64,000 nucleotides of DNA. Source: Pseudoips prasinana. Lineage: Eukaryota; Arthropoda; Insecta; Lepidoptera; Nolidae. The notes beneath the pieces are model-generated. The model saw only the letters and a list, made by a program, of their open reading frames with translations, was not told the DNA's origin and did no database searches. Location of the stretch: NCBI GenBank assembly GCA_951640165.1, contig OX621260.1, forward strand, positions 19,672,001 to 19,736,000, read 5' to 3'. This document shows, piece after piece, positions 1 through 10,233 of this stretch. The stretch's first letter is position 1. Each line of letters starts with the position of its first letter. The translations under genes and the position numbers were made by a program.

Positions 1-124
1 GTTAGATTAGAAATAATATTTGGTTGTGAAGTATTCTTAAATTTTCTTATTTTCCGCGCAATTTTAAATTCTTTTTTTTACATAAGAACCTTCTCCTGAC
101 AATAACAAACACAATAAAAAAAGA

Positions 125-200
125 AATAGTGAAATCGGTCCAGCCGTTCACGCGTGATGTCGTGACAACGGAAAACGGGTTTCATTTTTATATATATAGA
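125..200 (-). mobile_element. Helitron-like 5' end fragment
   Basis: Read on the minus strand the fragment starts with TCTATATATATAAAAATG after an A, then runs into an 'AACGGCTGGACCGATTT' block like those in the other Helitron-like copies here. The 3' hairpin and CTAG end are absent. Family assignment is by resemblance. Confidence 0.45.
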
Positions 201-283
201 TTCATTCATACGTACAGCTACCGTTACAGGTTAAACCTAATTCGATAGTGACGGATTAAAAAAAGAACAATCTTATATGACTG

Positions 284-412
284 TATGTTTGTCCTGAGTC
301 TAGGTGTAATTAGCTCTATAAGTATGTATTTACGAAAGAAACTTTTCTTTTGTATATGCAGTATGATCAGATGGCCGTGTGTAAATAATATCCCAGGATA
401 TTATTATTTTTA
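284..412 (+). mobile_element. SINE-A, 3' part only
   Basis: Matches the body and tail of the tRNA-derived SINE-A (full copies at 5153 and 41221): the TGTCCTGAGTCT block, the TAAGTATGTATTTAC block, then GATCAGATGGCCGTGTG and an ATT-repeat tail. The tRNA-like head is missing. Confidence 0.65.
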
Positions 413-424
413 TCATAACAGTTG

Positions 425-578
425 ATAAAGTTCACTGCTGACCAAAAGCCTCCCCCAAGAATCATCTTAGGGGGTTATGCCATAATCGACACGCTTGGCA
501 GACGGGTTGGCGATTGCAATATGATGGTCATAGTACCATTCATTTATTGTTCATAAACATGGATACACTTATGCCACT
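425..578 (-). mobile_element. RTE-like LINE 3' end fragment
   Basis: The left end is a decayed form of the 'CCACTGCTGGACAAAGGCCTCCCCCAAAG' type sequence that, in the better copy at 37751-38022, encodes the reverse transcriptase C-terminus on the minus strand. The GACACGCTTGGCAGACGGGT part recurs at 27810 and 62870. No frame survives. Confidence 0.45.
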
Positions 579-1055
579 GGATTTTTTATTATAAAAGTAT
601 AAATTAATTTATCTCACAAAATTATTTGGAATCCTAGTAAGAATACATTTAAGTCAAAAGTTCAATGAGGTCTGCACCGAACCCAACTTCAGATATTTGA
701 TTTATATTCGACTGTTCTAAACTAAGATTGATTGATTTGTTAATCGAATAGTTAAAACTAAAATGGTCACCGCTACTCATTTTTATAAAATGTCAACATC
801 GTTAATGGAGTAATTTCCATCGAAACAGGTGTTTGTTAGGTCTTATCGATATCTGACTGCAAAGTGGCAGCAATTATGCAGTAATTAAGATACCAAAAGC
901 GGTCTGTATTAAGGTAAGGTTTACTTGAATAGACATATTTGTAGAACTGTGTTACATTCATGTGATGGGTGTATCTATCTGGGTTATACTGTCGTTAACT
1001 TTTATTGACTGGAATTCGACCTTCGATGATCACGGTCCGGCGGCCGTAAGACTTA
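579..1055. other. No gene seen
   Basis: AT-rich sequence without a frame, splice-bounded exon or repeat that I recognise. It would be Duox intron or downstream-exon territory by position. Confidence 0.5.
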
Positions 1056-1579
1056 GAGCTGGTTCACATTAGGTCGGACCGACAGTTTTACCGGCCCGAC
1101 AAACGTGTCGTATCCATATTGGCGTATGTATCTCAATAGCGCCGTTCACATTAGGGCGACACGACCAAACTGTCGGAGCCGACACTTTTACCGTATGTCC
1201 AGCTACGATTTCTGTCGGAACGGACATAATATTGGCGTACCAGCAAGTATGGCGCCGTTCACATTTGTCGGCGCGAAGCGCCGGCGACACCCGCCTGCAT
1301 TCTTCAACTTCATTTCGCTCGGCAATTATTGGATACACCCAATGTTTCCTTTATTCTGCCTTTTATTTAAATACCACATTGCAATGAAAACGTCGTCGTC
1401 GTCCATCCTATACGAAAGCCAACTCACAACTGTTTTGTGACGACCCAGGCCGGGCAGTGGAACGACCGTACCGACAGTTATATTCACATTAGGTCGTGTC
1501 GGCGGCATCTAGTGTGAACAGCAACACCCGGCAGTCGGTGAACGGCAAACTGTCGTTCCAACCTAATGTGAACCAGCTC
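1056..1579. mobile_element. MITE with 20-bp perfect terminal inverted repeats
   Basis: The left end AGAGCTGGTTCACATTAGGT (1055-1074) is the exact reverse complement of 1561-1580. If TA is taken as the duplicated target, the element begins GAGCTGG and ends CCAGCTC. The motif TTCACATT recurs inside (near 1144, 1258 and 1485), as often seen in subterminal transposase sites. The frames on both strands (111 and 89 aa) resemble no transposase, so this looks non-autonomous. PIF/Harbinger is one possibility; the superfamily is not settled. Confidence 0.75.
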
Positions 1580-1661
1580 TAGTCTACACTCATGTAAAAT
1601 GTATGTATTATTTCGTAATTATGACTTGGACGATATATGGTAGTTAATGGTATATTGTAAT

Positions 1662-2026
1662 AATGTCCTCCTAGCCGAATTTCGGCCACGGCGGCCAATC
1701 TCAACAGAGATTAGCCATCTGCGCGGGACATATTATAGTGCTGAAGTGTGTGCGCAAACACAGAAGCACTTTTTATTCTTTCACTCTCATGATCCGATGG
1801 GACGCCTAGTGACACGACCGGAAAGAGGTCAGGTACAGGACCGACGGCTTTACGTGCTCTCCGAGGCACGGGGGTATAATACCGCCAACTCCCAGACTTC
1901 GGGCTGATACTGAGAAATTTATCTTTCTACAGAAAAGTCCCAAAATCACTTTTGGCCCGACCTGGGATTTAAACCCAGGACCTCGTTCTCTGCGGGTGAA
2001 CACGCTACCGCTAGACCAACGAGGCA
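1662..2026 (-). mobile_element. SINE-D, near full length
   Basis: tRNA-derived SINE of about 365 bp. On the minus strand the head reads TGCCTCGTTGGTCTAGCGGT (A box) and GGGTTTAAATCCCAGG (B box), followed by a body with CTCCGAGGCACG in reverse and an end at AGGAGGACATTA. Nearly full-length copies lie at 17429 and 57217. The minus-strand frame here is a by-product. Confidence 0.8.
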
Positions 2027-2194
2027 GTACATTGTAATACAAGGGTAGAAGAGATGTTAGCAAACGAGTGACAATAAACTAGAGGTGTACACGACTGTCA
2101 CGAGTGTTTATTAACCGTAATACCCGTATTTACACAACGTTTTGCAATACAGTTACAGGAAACTTACTAGTTGAAATACATATGACAGATAGAT

Positions 2195-2330
2195 AGATAG
2201 GTACACTTTATGGTACATCATAAAATAGAAATGTATATAGGTATAGACATAGTTTTAATTTATGTCAAATTGGCGGTCTTGTCGCATAAGAGCGACTATT
2301 CCAGACAAAAGTTTGAAAAATTATAAAGGC
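2195..2330 (-). mobile_element. LINE 3'-tail family LT, decayed
   Basis: Belongs to a family recognised by GCGGTCTTATCGC and CTTCCAGACA next to a 'TTTATTGTACA' tail; here seen as GGCGGTCTTGTCGC and CTATTCCAGACA with a GATAGATAG simple repeat at the 3' side. Related copies are at 14383, 17795, 21753, 26735 and 29160. Confidence 0.55.
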
Positions 2331-2343
2331 TAGTAATTAATTA

Positions 2344-2665
2344 TCTATACATATAATAAAATCGTAGGGAAGTCAAAACTGTACATTGAATATTTTTTAA
2401 AAAGGATACTTGGGGGGTGATCTACAATCGACATCGAAGCCAAAAATTTAGTTTTTAGATTTTTTGTCGGTTTGTCTGTTTGTCTGTATGTATGTCCGGG
2501 CTAAACTCTAAAAGTACTGCATGAATTTACTTCAAACTTTTGCATGAATATTACGAAGAGTTCGGGTCAACATATAGGCTACATATTATCACGCTATCAA
2601 CTACGGGGGAGGAGCTATGATAATTTATAAAATTTAACGCGGGTATAACCGCGGCACACAGCTAG
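2344..2665 (+). mobile_element. Helitron-like element Hel-1, complete
   Basis: About 320 bp, starting TCTATACATATAATAAAATC after an A and ending CTAG before a T, with no terminal inverted repeats or target duplication. A short hairpin built from CGCGGG and CCGCGG lies about 10 bp before the CTAG. These are the hallmarks of Helitron ends (5'-TC, 3' hairpin plus CTRR, insertion between A and T). It carries no Rep or helicase frame and so is non-autonomous. Confidence 0.75.
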
Positions 2666-2689
2666 TTATTAATAAGGGAAGTAAATAAT

Positions 2690-2926
2690 TTGTAGCCCCT
2701 TTTGAAAAAATTGCGTGGACCTTCTTACATTATAAAACAATAGTATATAATATAATGTCTTTGTAGATAGGTGGGAGTCCCCTATGATGAGGAGATGGAT
2801 GCAGCTACATGTTTATGTTTAATGTGAGCTAGTTATTTATGTTTACTAACAATATTTTTTAAGTAAATTGTTTACTAACACACTATGGACTTTGTCTGAA
2901 ATAAATATGTTTTATTATTATAAGCC
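2690..2926 (+). mobile_element. LINE 3' untranslated tail
   Basis: Ends in ACTTTGTCTGAAATAAATA followed by an ATT-rich tail, a pattern typical of LINE 3' ends in such genomes; a similar end is at 20205-20260. No coding part remains. Confidence 0.4.
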
Positions 2927-3357
2927 AATTTCTATTTGCTTACCATCGAGCATTGAAGGAACCAAGCGTTTTCGACTTGACCATGCACGGCTAAGTCGTG
3001 ACAGTCAAAAACACCCTGAGCGTATATTCCTGTGAGCCACGAATGCAACCCCCCACCCTCCCCACCGCATAATCCCTTAGTATGGATTCGAATCGATGAT
3101 AAGCCTGACAGCAGTATCCACCCTGAGGCAGCGTCCAATTTCCAAAATGGGGCACAGTTACTTAGTTTAAAGTTGTATTTGCATGAACGCTTGGGCCCCC
3201 ATTCGTCTCGACGTCCGGTGAGGCAGTGATAGCCTACAAGGCTGACCGTAAACATCAGTAAAAGAAATATATATGCATATATGCTTAATTTTATGGAGAA
3301 GTTTATGGATTGGACTTGGAAAAACCATTCTAATAAACAATTTTAATTTTTTCGAGA
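2927..3357. other. Unresolved stretch
   Basis: Contains overlapping frames on the two strands (107 aa minus, 65 aa plus) in a more GC-rich patch around 3020-3230. Neither resembles a known family, and neither has convincing splice sites, so I do not call a gene. Confidence 0.4.
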
Positions 3358-3630
3358 TCTATATATGTATATAAAAATCAATGCCACTTTTCGTTGTAAT
3401 GTTATAACTCAACAACTCCTTTACCGATTTGGCTAATTTTGGTCTTGAATTATTCGTGGAAGTCCAGGGAAGGTTTGTACGTAGAGAAAATTAAAAAAAA
3501 GTCTTGAAAACGTGTAAAATCAACATCTTTTAGCAATTTAAAATATATTTTTTTTTGAATCAATGAACTTAATAATCATTTATTTTATTACTATACCTTA
3601 TACGTAGCGAAGTACGTACCGGGCCGCTAT
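3358..3630 (+). mobile_element. Helitron-like element, second family
   Basis: Starts TCTATATATGTATATAAAAA and ends in GCGAAGTACGTACCGGGCCGCTAT, i.e. a GC-rich 3' end with a CTAT in place of CTAG. Different internal sequence from Hel-1. Boundaries are by analogy with Helitron ends. Confidence 0.5.
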
Positions 3631-3804
3631 TACTTTATAGAAAAATAAGTTGATGAAGGCAATCGTATCGCTCATTTCAATATCACGTGAACAAATAAGG
3701 AACATAAATTAATCTTTGTATGTTCAATATTCATAAATATTTACCATCCATTAGATTGACATCATAATTAATTTCGATTAGGTATCGTTCAATGAGCTGT
3801 GTGG

Positions 3805-3975
3805 TTTCCGGTCTAGAAAGAATAACAGAGCCATCCCTACGACATCCCGTGGGTGTCATAAAAGGCGACTAACGGATACACCAGGTAATCGGGCAGCAGC
3901 GCCACCTGTGTACTAGCTAGCATCAACTGCGGTCGCCAACCCACATGCCAAGCGCGGTGACTACGGCAAACCCCT
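3805..3975 (+). mobile_element. Interspersed LINE-like repeat containing 'CCCGTGGGTGTC'
   Basis: Sequence running from GTGGTTTCCGGTC through CCCGTGGGTGTCATAAAAGG to CACATGCCAAGCGCGGTGAC. The same block occurs inverted at 54495-54656 and in part at 6934-7010, so it is an interspersed repeat; its link to an RTE-like LINE at 54232 is inferred from adjacency. Confidence 0.55.
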
Positions 3976-4001
3976 TCAAAGGGAAACGTTACAGAAACAT
4001 T

Positions 4002-4278
4002 TTGGAACGAAGTTCCTTATCGCGCGTTGTGAAAGGGGGCTAGACGGAAAAAATTCTTACGAAAAGTTGTCACGACACTTTTTGCAGCTGTGCGGCGTGC
4101 GCATGTTTCTCTGTCTCTCTCTCTCTTATAGAAAGCAAGCCAGATATTTTCATTTCTATTTTGCATTGAACAGTGTGGTGTCGCGACGATTATTTTTGTT
4201 GAGTGTATACAGGTTTTTTGTACACAATTAATAATAAGAAATAACTTCGTTCCATCCAGGTGTCCCTTGACACCACTC
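4002..4278. mobile_element. Repeat E280, copy 1
   Basis: About 280 bp from TTGGAACGAAGTTCCTTATC to GGTGTCCCTTGACACC. Near-identical sequence at 34300-34592 and a shorter relative at 53612-53892. An inner inverted pair, GGAACGAAGTT near the start and AACTTCGTTCC near the end, suggests a fold-back DNA element. A CT-dinucleotide run lies inside. The 162-aa minus frame spans this repeat and the next SINE and is not a gene. Confidence 0.65.
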
Positions 4279-4279
4279 A

Positions 4280-4485
4280 AGTTTTTTTTTAAAGACAACG
4301 CACTAGGGATTCTAATCCCTGTGTCGCGGGGTACTTTACAAACATATAATAGACAGACACAAATTACACCCAGACTCATAACAACTATATATAAGTCACA
4401 CAAATAGTTGGCCGGCGAGGGACTCGAACCCGCGACAGGAAGCCGCGAGGCGACTGTCTTAGCCGCTGCGCCACACAATATTAGG
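4280..4485 (-). mobile_element. SINE-C
   Basis: tRNA-derived SINE of about 205 bp. The minus-strand head has the GTGTGGCGCAGCGGCTAAGA A-box region and a GGGTTCGAGTCCC B box, followed by the shared TGAGTCTGGGTGTAATTTG body and a GTAAAGTACCCCGCGACAC tail ending in poly(A). Confidence 0.8.
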
Positions 4486-4737
4486 CTGATGATGTGAGGT
4501 ATCATTCAATATGAAAGGCTTTATTGTCTACGAAAGCATTGGGTATACATCAAGGTATTTTGTTGGTTCCAGTATGTTTACTAACGGATAAATATCATTG
4601 CTTTTGACTGCCTGGACACTTCGTTTCCCAGGTTTGATTCCTGCAAATTACATCTATTGTGCTGAGGGTGGATGTATTTTGAGTACGTATTTATATTTCG
4701 TAAAGCACCCGTTTTCTAAAAACATATATATCGCCCA

Positions 4738-4908
4738 TCCTACTAATATTATAAAGGCGAAAGTTTGTGAGTGTGTGAGTGTGTATGTTTGTTACTTCTA
4801 AAAGTCGAAACGGCTCGAGCGATATAAAAAAAATTGGTATGGAGTTAGCTAAGATATAGGCTATTATTTATAAAGTCTAATGCGGGTGAAACCACAGGGC
4901 ACAGCTAG
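4738..4908 (+). mobile_element. Helitron-like element Hel-2 (short form)
   Basis: About 170 bp. It starts TCCTACTAATATTATAAAGG after an A, contains GGTATGGAGTTAGCT, and ends GGGCACAGCTAG before a T. The hairpin before the CTAG is weakened (ACCACAGG instead of ACCGCGG). It resembles the lepidopteran mini-Helitron group I know as Lep1; that name is from memory. Confidence 0.7.
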
Positions 4909-5152
4909 TGGAAAATAAATCGAAATTTTCTCTCTAAGACTTTACCAACATGAATTTCTTGGTCACCTCCTCTCACTCAAGCACAGAAGAAGAATGTTGC
5001 GCGATGGCTAATAAACACGCTTTTATAGGAAACCAAACTAAAATAAGGAAAATATAAAATGGCGGGGTGCTTTTTATCATAATAATTTGTGAAATTTATA
5101 ATCCTTCTACCCATATCTTGCAATAAAATATTTATAACAATTGACGTTTATA

Positions 5153-5417
5153 GACGGGTCTGTTAGTGTGGTTGGCAAATGCTTGCTTTTCACGCCGGAG
5201 GTCGTGGGTTCGATTCCCATCCAGGACAGATATTTGTGTGCATGAACATGTCTGTTGGTCCCGAGTCTGGATGTAACTTATCTATGTATATAAGTATGTA
5301 TTTCGAAAAGAAAAATAGTATATGTAGTATATCAGTTATCTGGTTTCCATAGTACAAGCTCCGCTTAGTTTGGGATCAGATGGCCGTATGTGAATAATGT
5401 ACCATATTATTATTATT
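5153..5417 (+). mobile_element. SINE-A, full length
   Basis: tRNA-derived SINE of about 260 bp: head GACGGGTCTGTTAGTGTGGT, B box GGGTTCGATTCCC, body with CCGAGTCTGGATGTAA, then TAGTACAAGCTCCGCTTAG and an ATT-repeat tail. About ten partial or full copies occur in the window. Confidence 0.8.
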
Positions 5418-5641
5418 TATTTTTGACGATTGAACGTTGTATGGTCGCAGTTTTAGCCTTACTTAATCTACTTTTCTAGAAGCTCATGTACGATTTATTA
5501 TCCATTCCATATAATGAACGTTAAAGTATTAAGACATTCGATTTATAGTGGTTGATCTACTGATTTTCAATGTGTTTTATGATCTCAATGAGTATTTTTC
5601 CAAAAAGTAAATTTTTATTCATAATTCCACAAATCTATATA

Positions 5642-5809
5642 TAACTGTGCGCCGCGGTTTTACCCACGTTAAGCTTTATAAATTATAGCCTATGTGTTAA
5701 TAAAGGGTGTCAGCTAACTCCATACCAAATATTATTTAAATCACTCCAGCCGTTTAGTAATAATAAACATACAGACTCAGAAACTTTCGCCTTTATCATA
5801 TTAGTGTGA
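5642..5809 (-). mobile_element. Helitron-like element Hel-2
   Basis: Minus-strand copy with TCACACTAATATGATAAAGG at its start and the CGTGGG/CCGCGG hairpin near its 3' end at 5650. The terminal CTAG has decayed to CAGT. Confidence 0.65.
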
Positions 5810-5831
5810 TTAATAAGAATTGTTATCTACT

Positions 5832-6095
5832 ATTGGTCACCGTAGTCTAGTTGGTAGTGCTCCTGCCTACGAAGCTGGTGGTCCTGCGTTCGAATCCCGG
5901 CAAGTGCAAATATTTGTGTGATGAGCACGAATATTTGTTTCTGAGTCAAGGATGTTTTCTATGTATATAAGTATTTATCTATCTATATAAGTATGTATAT
6001 CGTCACCTGCTACCCATAGCACAAGCTGTGCTTAGTTTGGGGCTAGGATGATTTGTGTGACATTGTCCCTACATATTATTGTTATTATTTATTAC
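5832..6095 (+). mobile_element. SINE-B, full length
   Basis: tRNA-derived SINE: head GGTCACCGTAGTCTAGTTGG, CCTACGAAGCTGGTGG, B box GCGTTCGAATCCC, then GTGTGATGAGCACGAATAT, a GTATATAAGTAT stretch, ACAAGCTGTGCTTAGTTTGG and an ATT tail. Further copies at 16683, 36102, 36678, 40908, 50054 and 59142. Confidence 0.8.
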
Positions 6096-6468
6096 TATTT
6101 CATAAAATTCACAATTGCACGACTAATACGGGTAACTGTTGATACTCAAAACTGTATACCATCTACAACCATGTTCACAAATTATGCAATAAAGAAATCT
6201 TTGTCTTTTTCTGATATTTGATTATTTGACATAGTACACCGACATAAAATAGTGCTCGCTAGTGGTGTGGGTTAACGACCACCATCACAAACAATCAATA
6301 CTTTCGATTACGATTGCATACCAATGACTGACATCATGATTTCGGTACTTTTAAGCAGGTCTTATGTGGTCACCGCTTCGCCAATAAACAGCAACTGTTA
6401 TTTACACACGTCATCAAAAGTACGGTCAACAGAAACAAAAGTGCATACAAAAAAATATTTTAATACTT

Positions 6469-6736
6469 ACTTACTTTTCGTATGGGTAGTGGTTACCCTA
6501 GTGTCAGAGTTGTTTAAGCCGCCTAGTAGGCCTCTGACATGGCTTAACGACTGTTGCCTAATGGTTACAACCGGGTCCGACAGCGTAACGTACCTACTCT
6601 CCGAAGCACAGAGACGCTCAAAAATTAAAACATTTAAAACATTTTGGCAGTCATCCATCTATGGATTGACCGCGAGCCTTGTTGCTTAATCTCGCCAGTC
6701 ACGGAGCGGTGAAAGCACCGGGCTATGAACGCCTCG
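6469..6736 (+). mobile_element. Unclassified repeat Rep267
   Basis: About 265 bp from CTTTTCGTATGGGTAGTGGT to ATGAACGCCTCG. It holds a GTCAGAG...CTCTGAC inverted pair and the words GGTTACAACCGGG and CTCCGAAGCAC. The best copy (30114-30380) has a 7-bp target duplication, so this is a transposed unit. I do not recognise the family. Confidence 0.65.
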
Positions 6737-6816
6737 TATAATAGTTCAAGTTAAGTTATTCATTAACAATTGAAATTGTGTTTGAATACACAATAAATCA
6801 CTAATATAAAAACTAA

Positions 6817-6933
6817 TCTATACATATAATAAAATCGTAGGAAAGTGAGAACTGTACATTAAATATATTTTAAAAAGGATACTTGGGGCGTGATCTACAA
6901 TCGATATCGAAGCCAAAAATATAGTTTTTAGAA
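6817..6933 (+). mobile_element. Hel-1 5' end, truncated
   Basis: Shares the first 117 bp of the Hel-1 copy at 26372 (TCTATACATATAATAAAATC ... GTTTTTAGAAT), then stops abruptly at a fragment of another repeat. Confidence 0.65.
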
Positions 6934-7010
6934 TGCCTGACTACGACACCCACGGGAAGGTATGGGGTGACCCTGATATTCTTTTAAGGCCGGAAACCAC
7001 ACGGCCCGGT
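6934..7010 (-). mobile_element. Fragment of the 'CCCGTGGGTGTC' repeat
   Basis: Contains TACGACACCCACGGGAAGG and AGGCCGGAAACCAC, reverse complement of the repeat at 3805-3975. Confidence 0.5.
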
Positions 7011-7037
7011 TGTTTAATACCGCTGCTTGAAAATTGT

Positions 7038-7995
7038 AAAGGAGACCATTCCTTTTTCTATGGCCGATGGGCCCACCAAAAATTCTCGCGTTTATTAATG
7101 AAACCTATGTCAATTTGTTCCTAATGATCTCTAGATTAATGGGGTAGTATTAGTTTTAGGATGTCTAACCGGAATCCTGAGAAATATGACAATTTAAACA
7201 TGAAATCCACATAGTAGCAAGTTGACGCAGAACTACAGCTGTCTCGGACAGTAATTGTCTTTGTACATTGCGTTGTAACCGTACAGCACAACTGACACAA
7301 CGGTTCTGTTCGCTAAGAGTTGAACGTTTTGAAGCCATTTTCGACAAATATTTCAAAGAAATACGAGAAACTAAGAAAAATACATTCACACAATTCTAAA
7401 GAAAATGTAGGAGTGACGTGAGTTAAGTGTTCAGGGTTGCCAATGATCATTATATAATTCCTCGATTGTCCCATTTATAACCGTACATATCTTTGAGAAA
7501 AGTATATAAATGGACTGGAAATATTATGCCCTGACGTGAGTTTAACATTTTATACCCATCCCAAGAAAAAAGCTCTACGCCGCTAAAGATTATTTCACTT
7601 CAAATAACCAAATAACTATACATCCATTGTTGTGAGAACTACATATTATTCTCCCCATCCGTTTTATATATATTTACATAAGTATGAAATCGCAACAATT
7701 TAACCGTTATGAAGCTAAACAGTTCCCGTGTCAGAAGGCTACAAATCAATTCTAATTTCCTGAAAATTAAGGAATTCCCTAAAAGCTTGCAATCCTCGCC
7801 ATTTTTTTTGTATAAATGGCGGCGAGCCGTAACCGAATATCAAAAAAGTACTTTTTTTAAATGATTTTTGATTCCGGTTACATATATTTACAAGTTGGAA
7901 CTCATTTGTTGTAATAATTTCGATATATTTTTTAAGATTGATGTGATCAATATACGTAACCGTTGCCAGGGGGCCCAAAAAGAATGGTCTCCTTT
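7038..7995. repeat. Segment bounded by 14-bp inverted repeats
   Basis: AAAGGAGACCATTC at 7038-7051 is the exact inverse of 7982-7995, with weaker matching into a GGGCCC on both sides. Two minus frames inside (74 and 79 aa) show no family I know; the first has two CxxC pairs. This may be a DNA transposon remnant, but no target duplication was found. Confidence 0.35.
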
Positions 7996-8020
7996 GACCT
8001 TATTTATATATTTGATTTAA

Positions 8021-9609
8021 AATCTGTCACAAATTTAAGGGTAATGTTGTTGTCTGTAACAAAAGTGAGCTTTTGGTATTTGTGTAAATTGTAAATTTGA
8101 CCGGTCTGCTCGTCCACTGGTAATAGTGACCCACTGGTGGTTAGTGACCCTGATATTTACAATCTGTCATAAATTTAAGGGTAATGTTGTTGTCTGTAAC
8201 AAAAGTGAGCTTTTGGTATTTGTGTAAATTGTAAATTTGACCGGTCTGCTCGTCCACTGGTGGTAGTGACCCACTGGTGGTTAGTGACCCTGATATTTAA
8301 AATCTGTCACAAATTTAAGGGTAATATTGTTGTCTGTAACAAAAGTGAGCTTTTGGTATTTGTGTAAATTGTAAATTTGACCGGTCTGCTCGTCCACTGG
8401 TAATAGTGACCCACTGGTGGTTAGTGACCCTGATATTTACAATCTGTCATAAATTTAAGGGTAATGTTGTTGTCTGTAACAAAAGTGAGCTTTTGGTATT
8501 TGTGTAAATTGTAAATTTGACCGGTCTGCTCGTCCACTGGTGGTAGTGACCCACTGGTGGTTAGTGACCCTGATATTTACAATCTGTCATAAATTTAAGG
8601 GTAATGTTGTTGTCTGTAACAAAAGTGAGCTTTTGGTATTTGTGTAAATTGTAAATTTGACCGGTCTGCTCGTCCACTGGTGGTTAGTGACCCTGATATT
8701 TACAATCTGTCATAAATTTAGGGGTAATGTTGTTGTCTGTAACAAAAGTGAGCTTTTGGTATTTGTGTAAATTGTAAATTTGACCGGTCTGCTCGTCCAC
8801 TGGTAATAGTGACCCACTGGTGGTTAGTGACCCTGATATTTACAATCTGTCATAAATTTAAGGGTAATGTTGTTGTCTGTAACAAAAGTGAGCTTTTGGT
8901 ATTTGTGTAAATTGTAAATTTGACCGGTCTGCTCGTCCACTGGTAATAGTGACCCACTGGTGGTTAGTGACCCTGATATTTACAATCTGTCATAAATTTA
9001 AGGGTAATGTTGTTGTCTGTAACAAAAGTGAGCTTTTGGTATTTGTGTAAATTGTAAATTTTGACCAGTCTGCTCGTCCACTGGTGGTAGTGACCCACTG
9101 GTGGTTAGTGACCCTGATATTTAAAATCTGTCACAAATTTAAGGGTAATGTTGTTGTCTGTAACAAAAGTGAGCTTTTGGTATTTGTGTAAATTGTAAAT
9201 TTGACCGGTCTGCTCGTCCACTGGTAATAGTGACCCACTGGTGGTTAGTGACCCTGATATTTACAATCTGTCATAAATTTAAGGGTAATGTTGTTGTCTG
9301 TAACAAAAGTGAGCTTTTGGTATTTGTGTAAATTGTAAATTTGACCGGTCTGCTCGTCCACTGGTAATAGTGACCCACTGGTGGTTAGTGACCCTGATAT
9401 TTACAATCTGTCATAAATTTAAGGGTAATGTTGTTGTCTGTAACAAAAGTGAGCTTTTGGTATTTGTGTAAATTGTAAATTTGACCGGTCTGCTCGTCCA
9501 CTGGTGGTAGTGACCCACTGATGGTTAGTGACCCTGATATTTAAAATCTGTCACAAATTTAAGGGTAATGTTTTTGTCTGTAACAAAAGTGAGCTTTTGG
9601 TATTTGTTT
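8021..9609 (+). repeat. 140-bp tandem satellite, about 11.5 units
   Basis: Units begin AATCTGTCAC or AATCTGTCAT at 8021, 8161, 8301, 8441, 8581, 8704, 8844, 8984, 9125, 9265, 9405 and 9545. The period is 140 bp, except 123 bp for the unit at 8581 (17-bp deletion) and 141 bp for the unit at 8984; the last unit is cut at 9609. Units differ by few bases and contain repeated CCACTGG and TAGTGACCC words. No frame or CRISPR-like spacer structure is present. A small hairpin TTCCCTCC/GGAGGGAA lies just beyond, at 9654-9674. Confidence 0.95.
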
Positions 9610-9801
9610 ACAGTCGACAGACTAACCAAATTTTGTTCTATTTTTTTAATTTATTCCCTCCATAGGGAGGGAAGCAATTACTATGAGTCTTTACCGCCCA
9701 AAGATGGGAATAAGCATCTTCCACTCGCTACTCGGATCAAATAAACACCACTTTCCGAGCATGAGGAATGAAAAAATTGTTTTCCATTTCTCATACTCAT
9801 T

Positions 9802-10049
9802 AGTCATCTGCGCGGGACATATTATAGTGCACAAGTGTGTGCGCAAACACGGGGGCACTTTCTATTCCATCACTCTCATGATCCGATGGGACGGCTAGCA
9901 ACACGACCGGAAAGTCAGGTACAGGACCGCCGGCTTTACGTGCTCTCCGAGGCAAGAGGCCGTTATACAGAAAACTATCAGACTTCATGCTGATACTGAG
10001 CGATTGTCATTACGGAAAAATCCCAAAATCACTCTTCATTCCGACGATA
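9802..10049 (-). mobile_element. SINE-D without its tRNA head
   Basis: Matches the SINE-D body and end: ATCTGCGCGGGACATATTAT, GCACAAGTGTGTGCGCAAAC and GACCGCCGGCTTTACGTGCT. The head is lost. Confidence 0.7.
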
Positions 10050-10105
10050 TAATGACCGCAATTTTTTTTATATCAATGAGTGACAAACGATCAAGGTCGA
10101 TTATC

Positions 10106-10233
10106 TGAGGCACGGCGATATTTTACCGCCAACTCCCAAACTTTGAAGTGATACTGGGATTTTTTTACAGTAAAATCCCAAAATCATTTTTGGCCCTACC
10201 CGGGATTTTAATACACGACCTGATTATCTCAAT
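10106..10233 (-). mobile_element. SINE-D, head-side fragment
   Basis: A second SINE-D fragment: GAGGCACGGCGATATTTTAC through CCCGGGATTTTAATACACGA. It overlaps the previous copy in consensus terms, so two insertions lie side by side. Confidence 0.55.

Noticed and set aside
4017..4505. 162-aa minus-strand frame
   Set aside because: It spans repeat E280 and SINE-C; the same sequence in the other E280 copy (34354-34587) is cut elsewhere. No protein family matched.
7165..7389. 74-aa minus frame with CxxC pairs as a zinc-finger gene
   Set aside because: Only two weak CxxC pairs, no known finger spacing, and no splice or promoter support.
8021..9609. CRISPR-like array
   Set aside because: Units are directly adjacent with no variable spacers, the unit is 140 bp, and the genome is eukaryotic.
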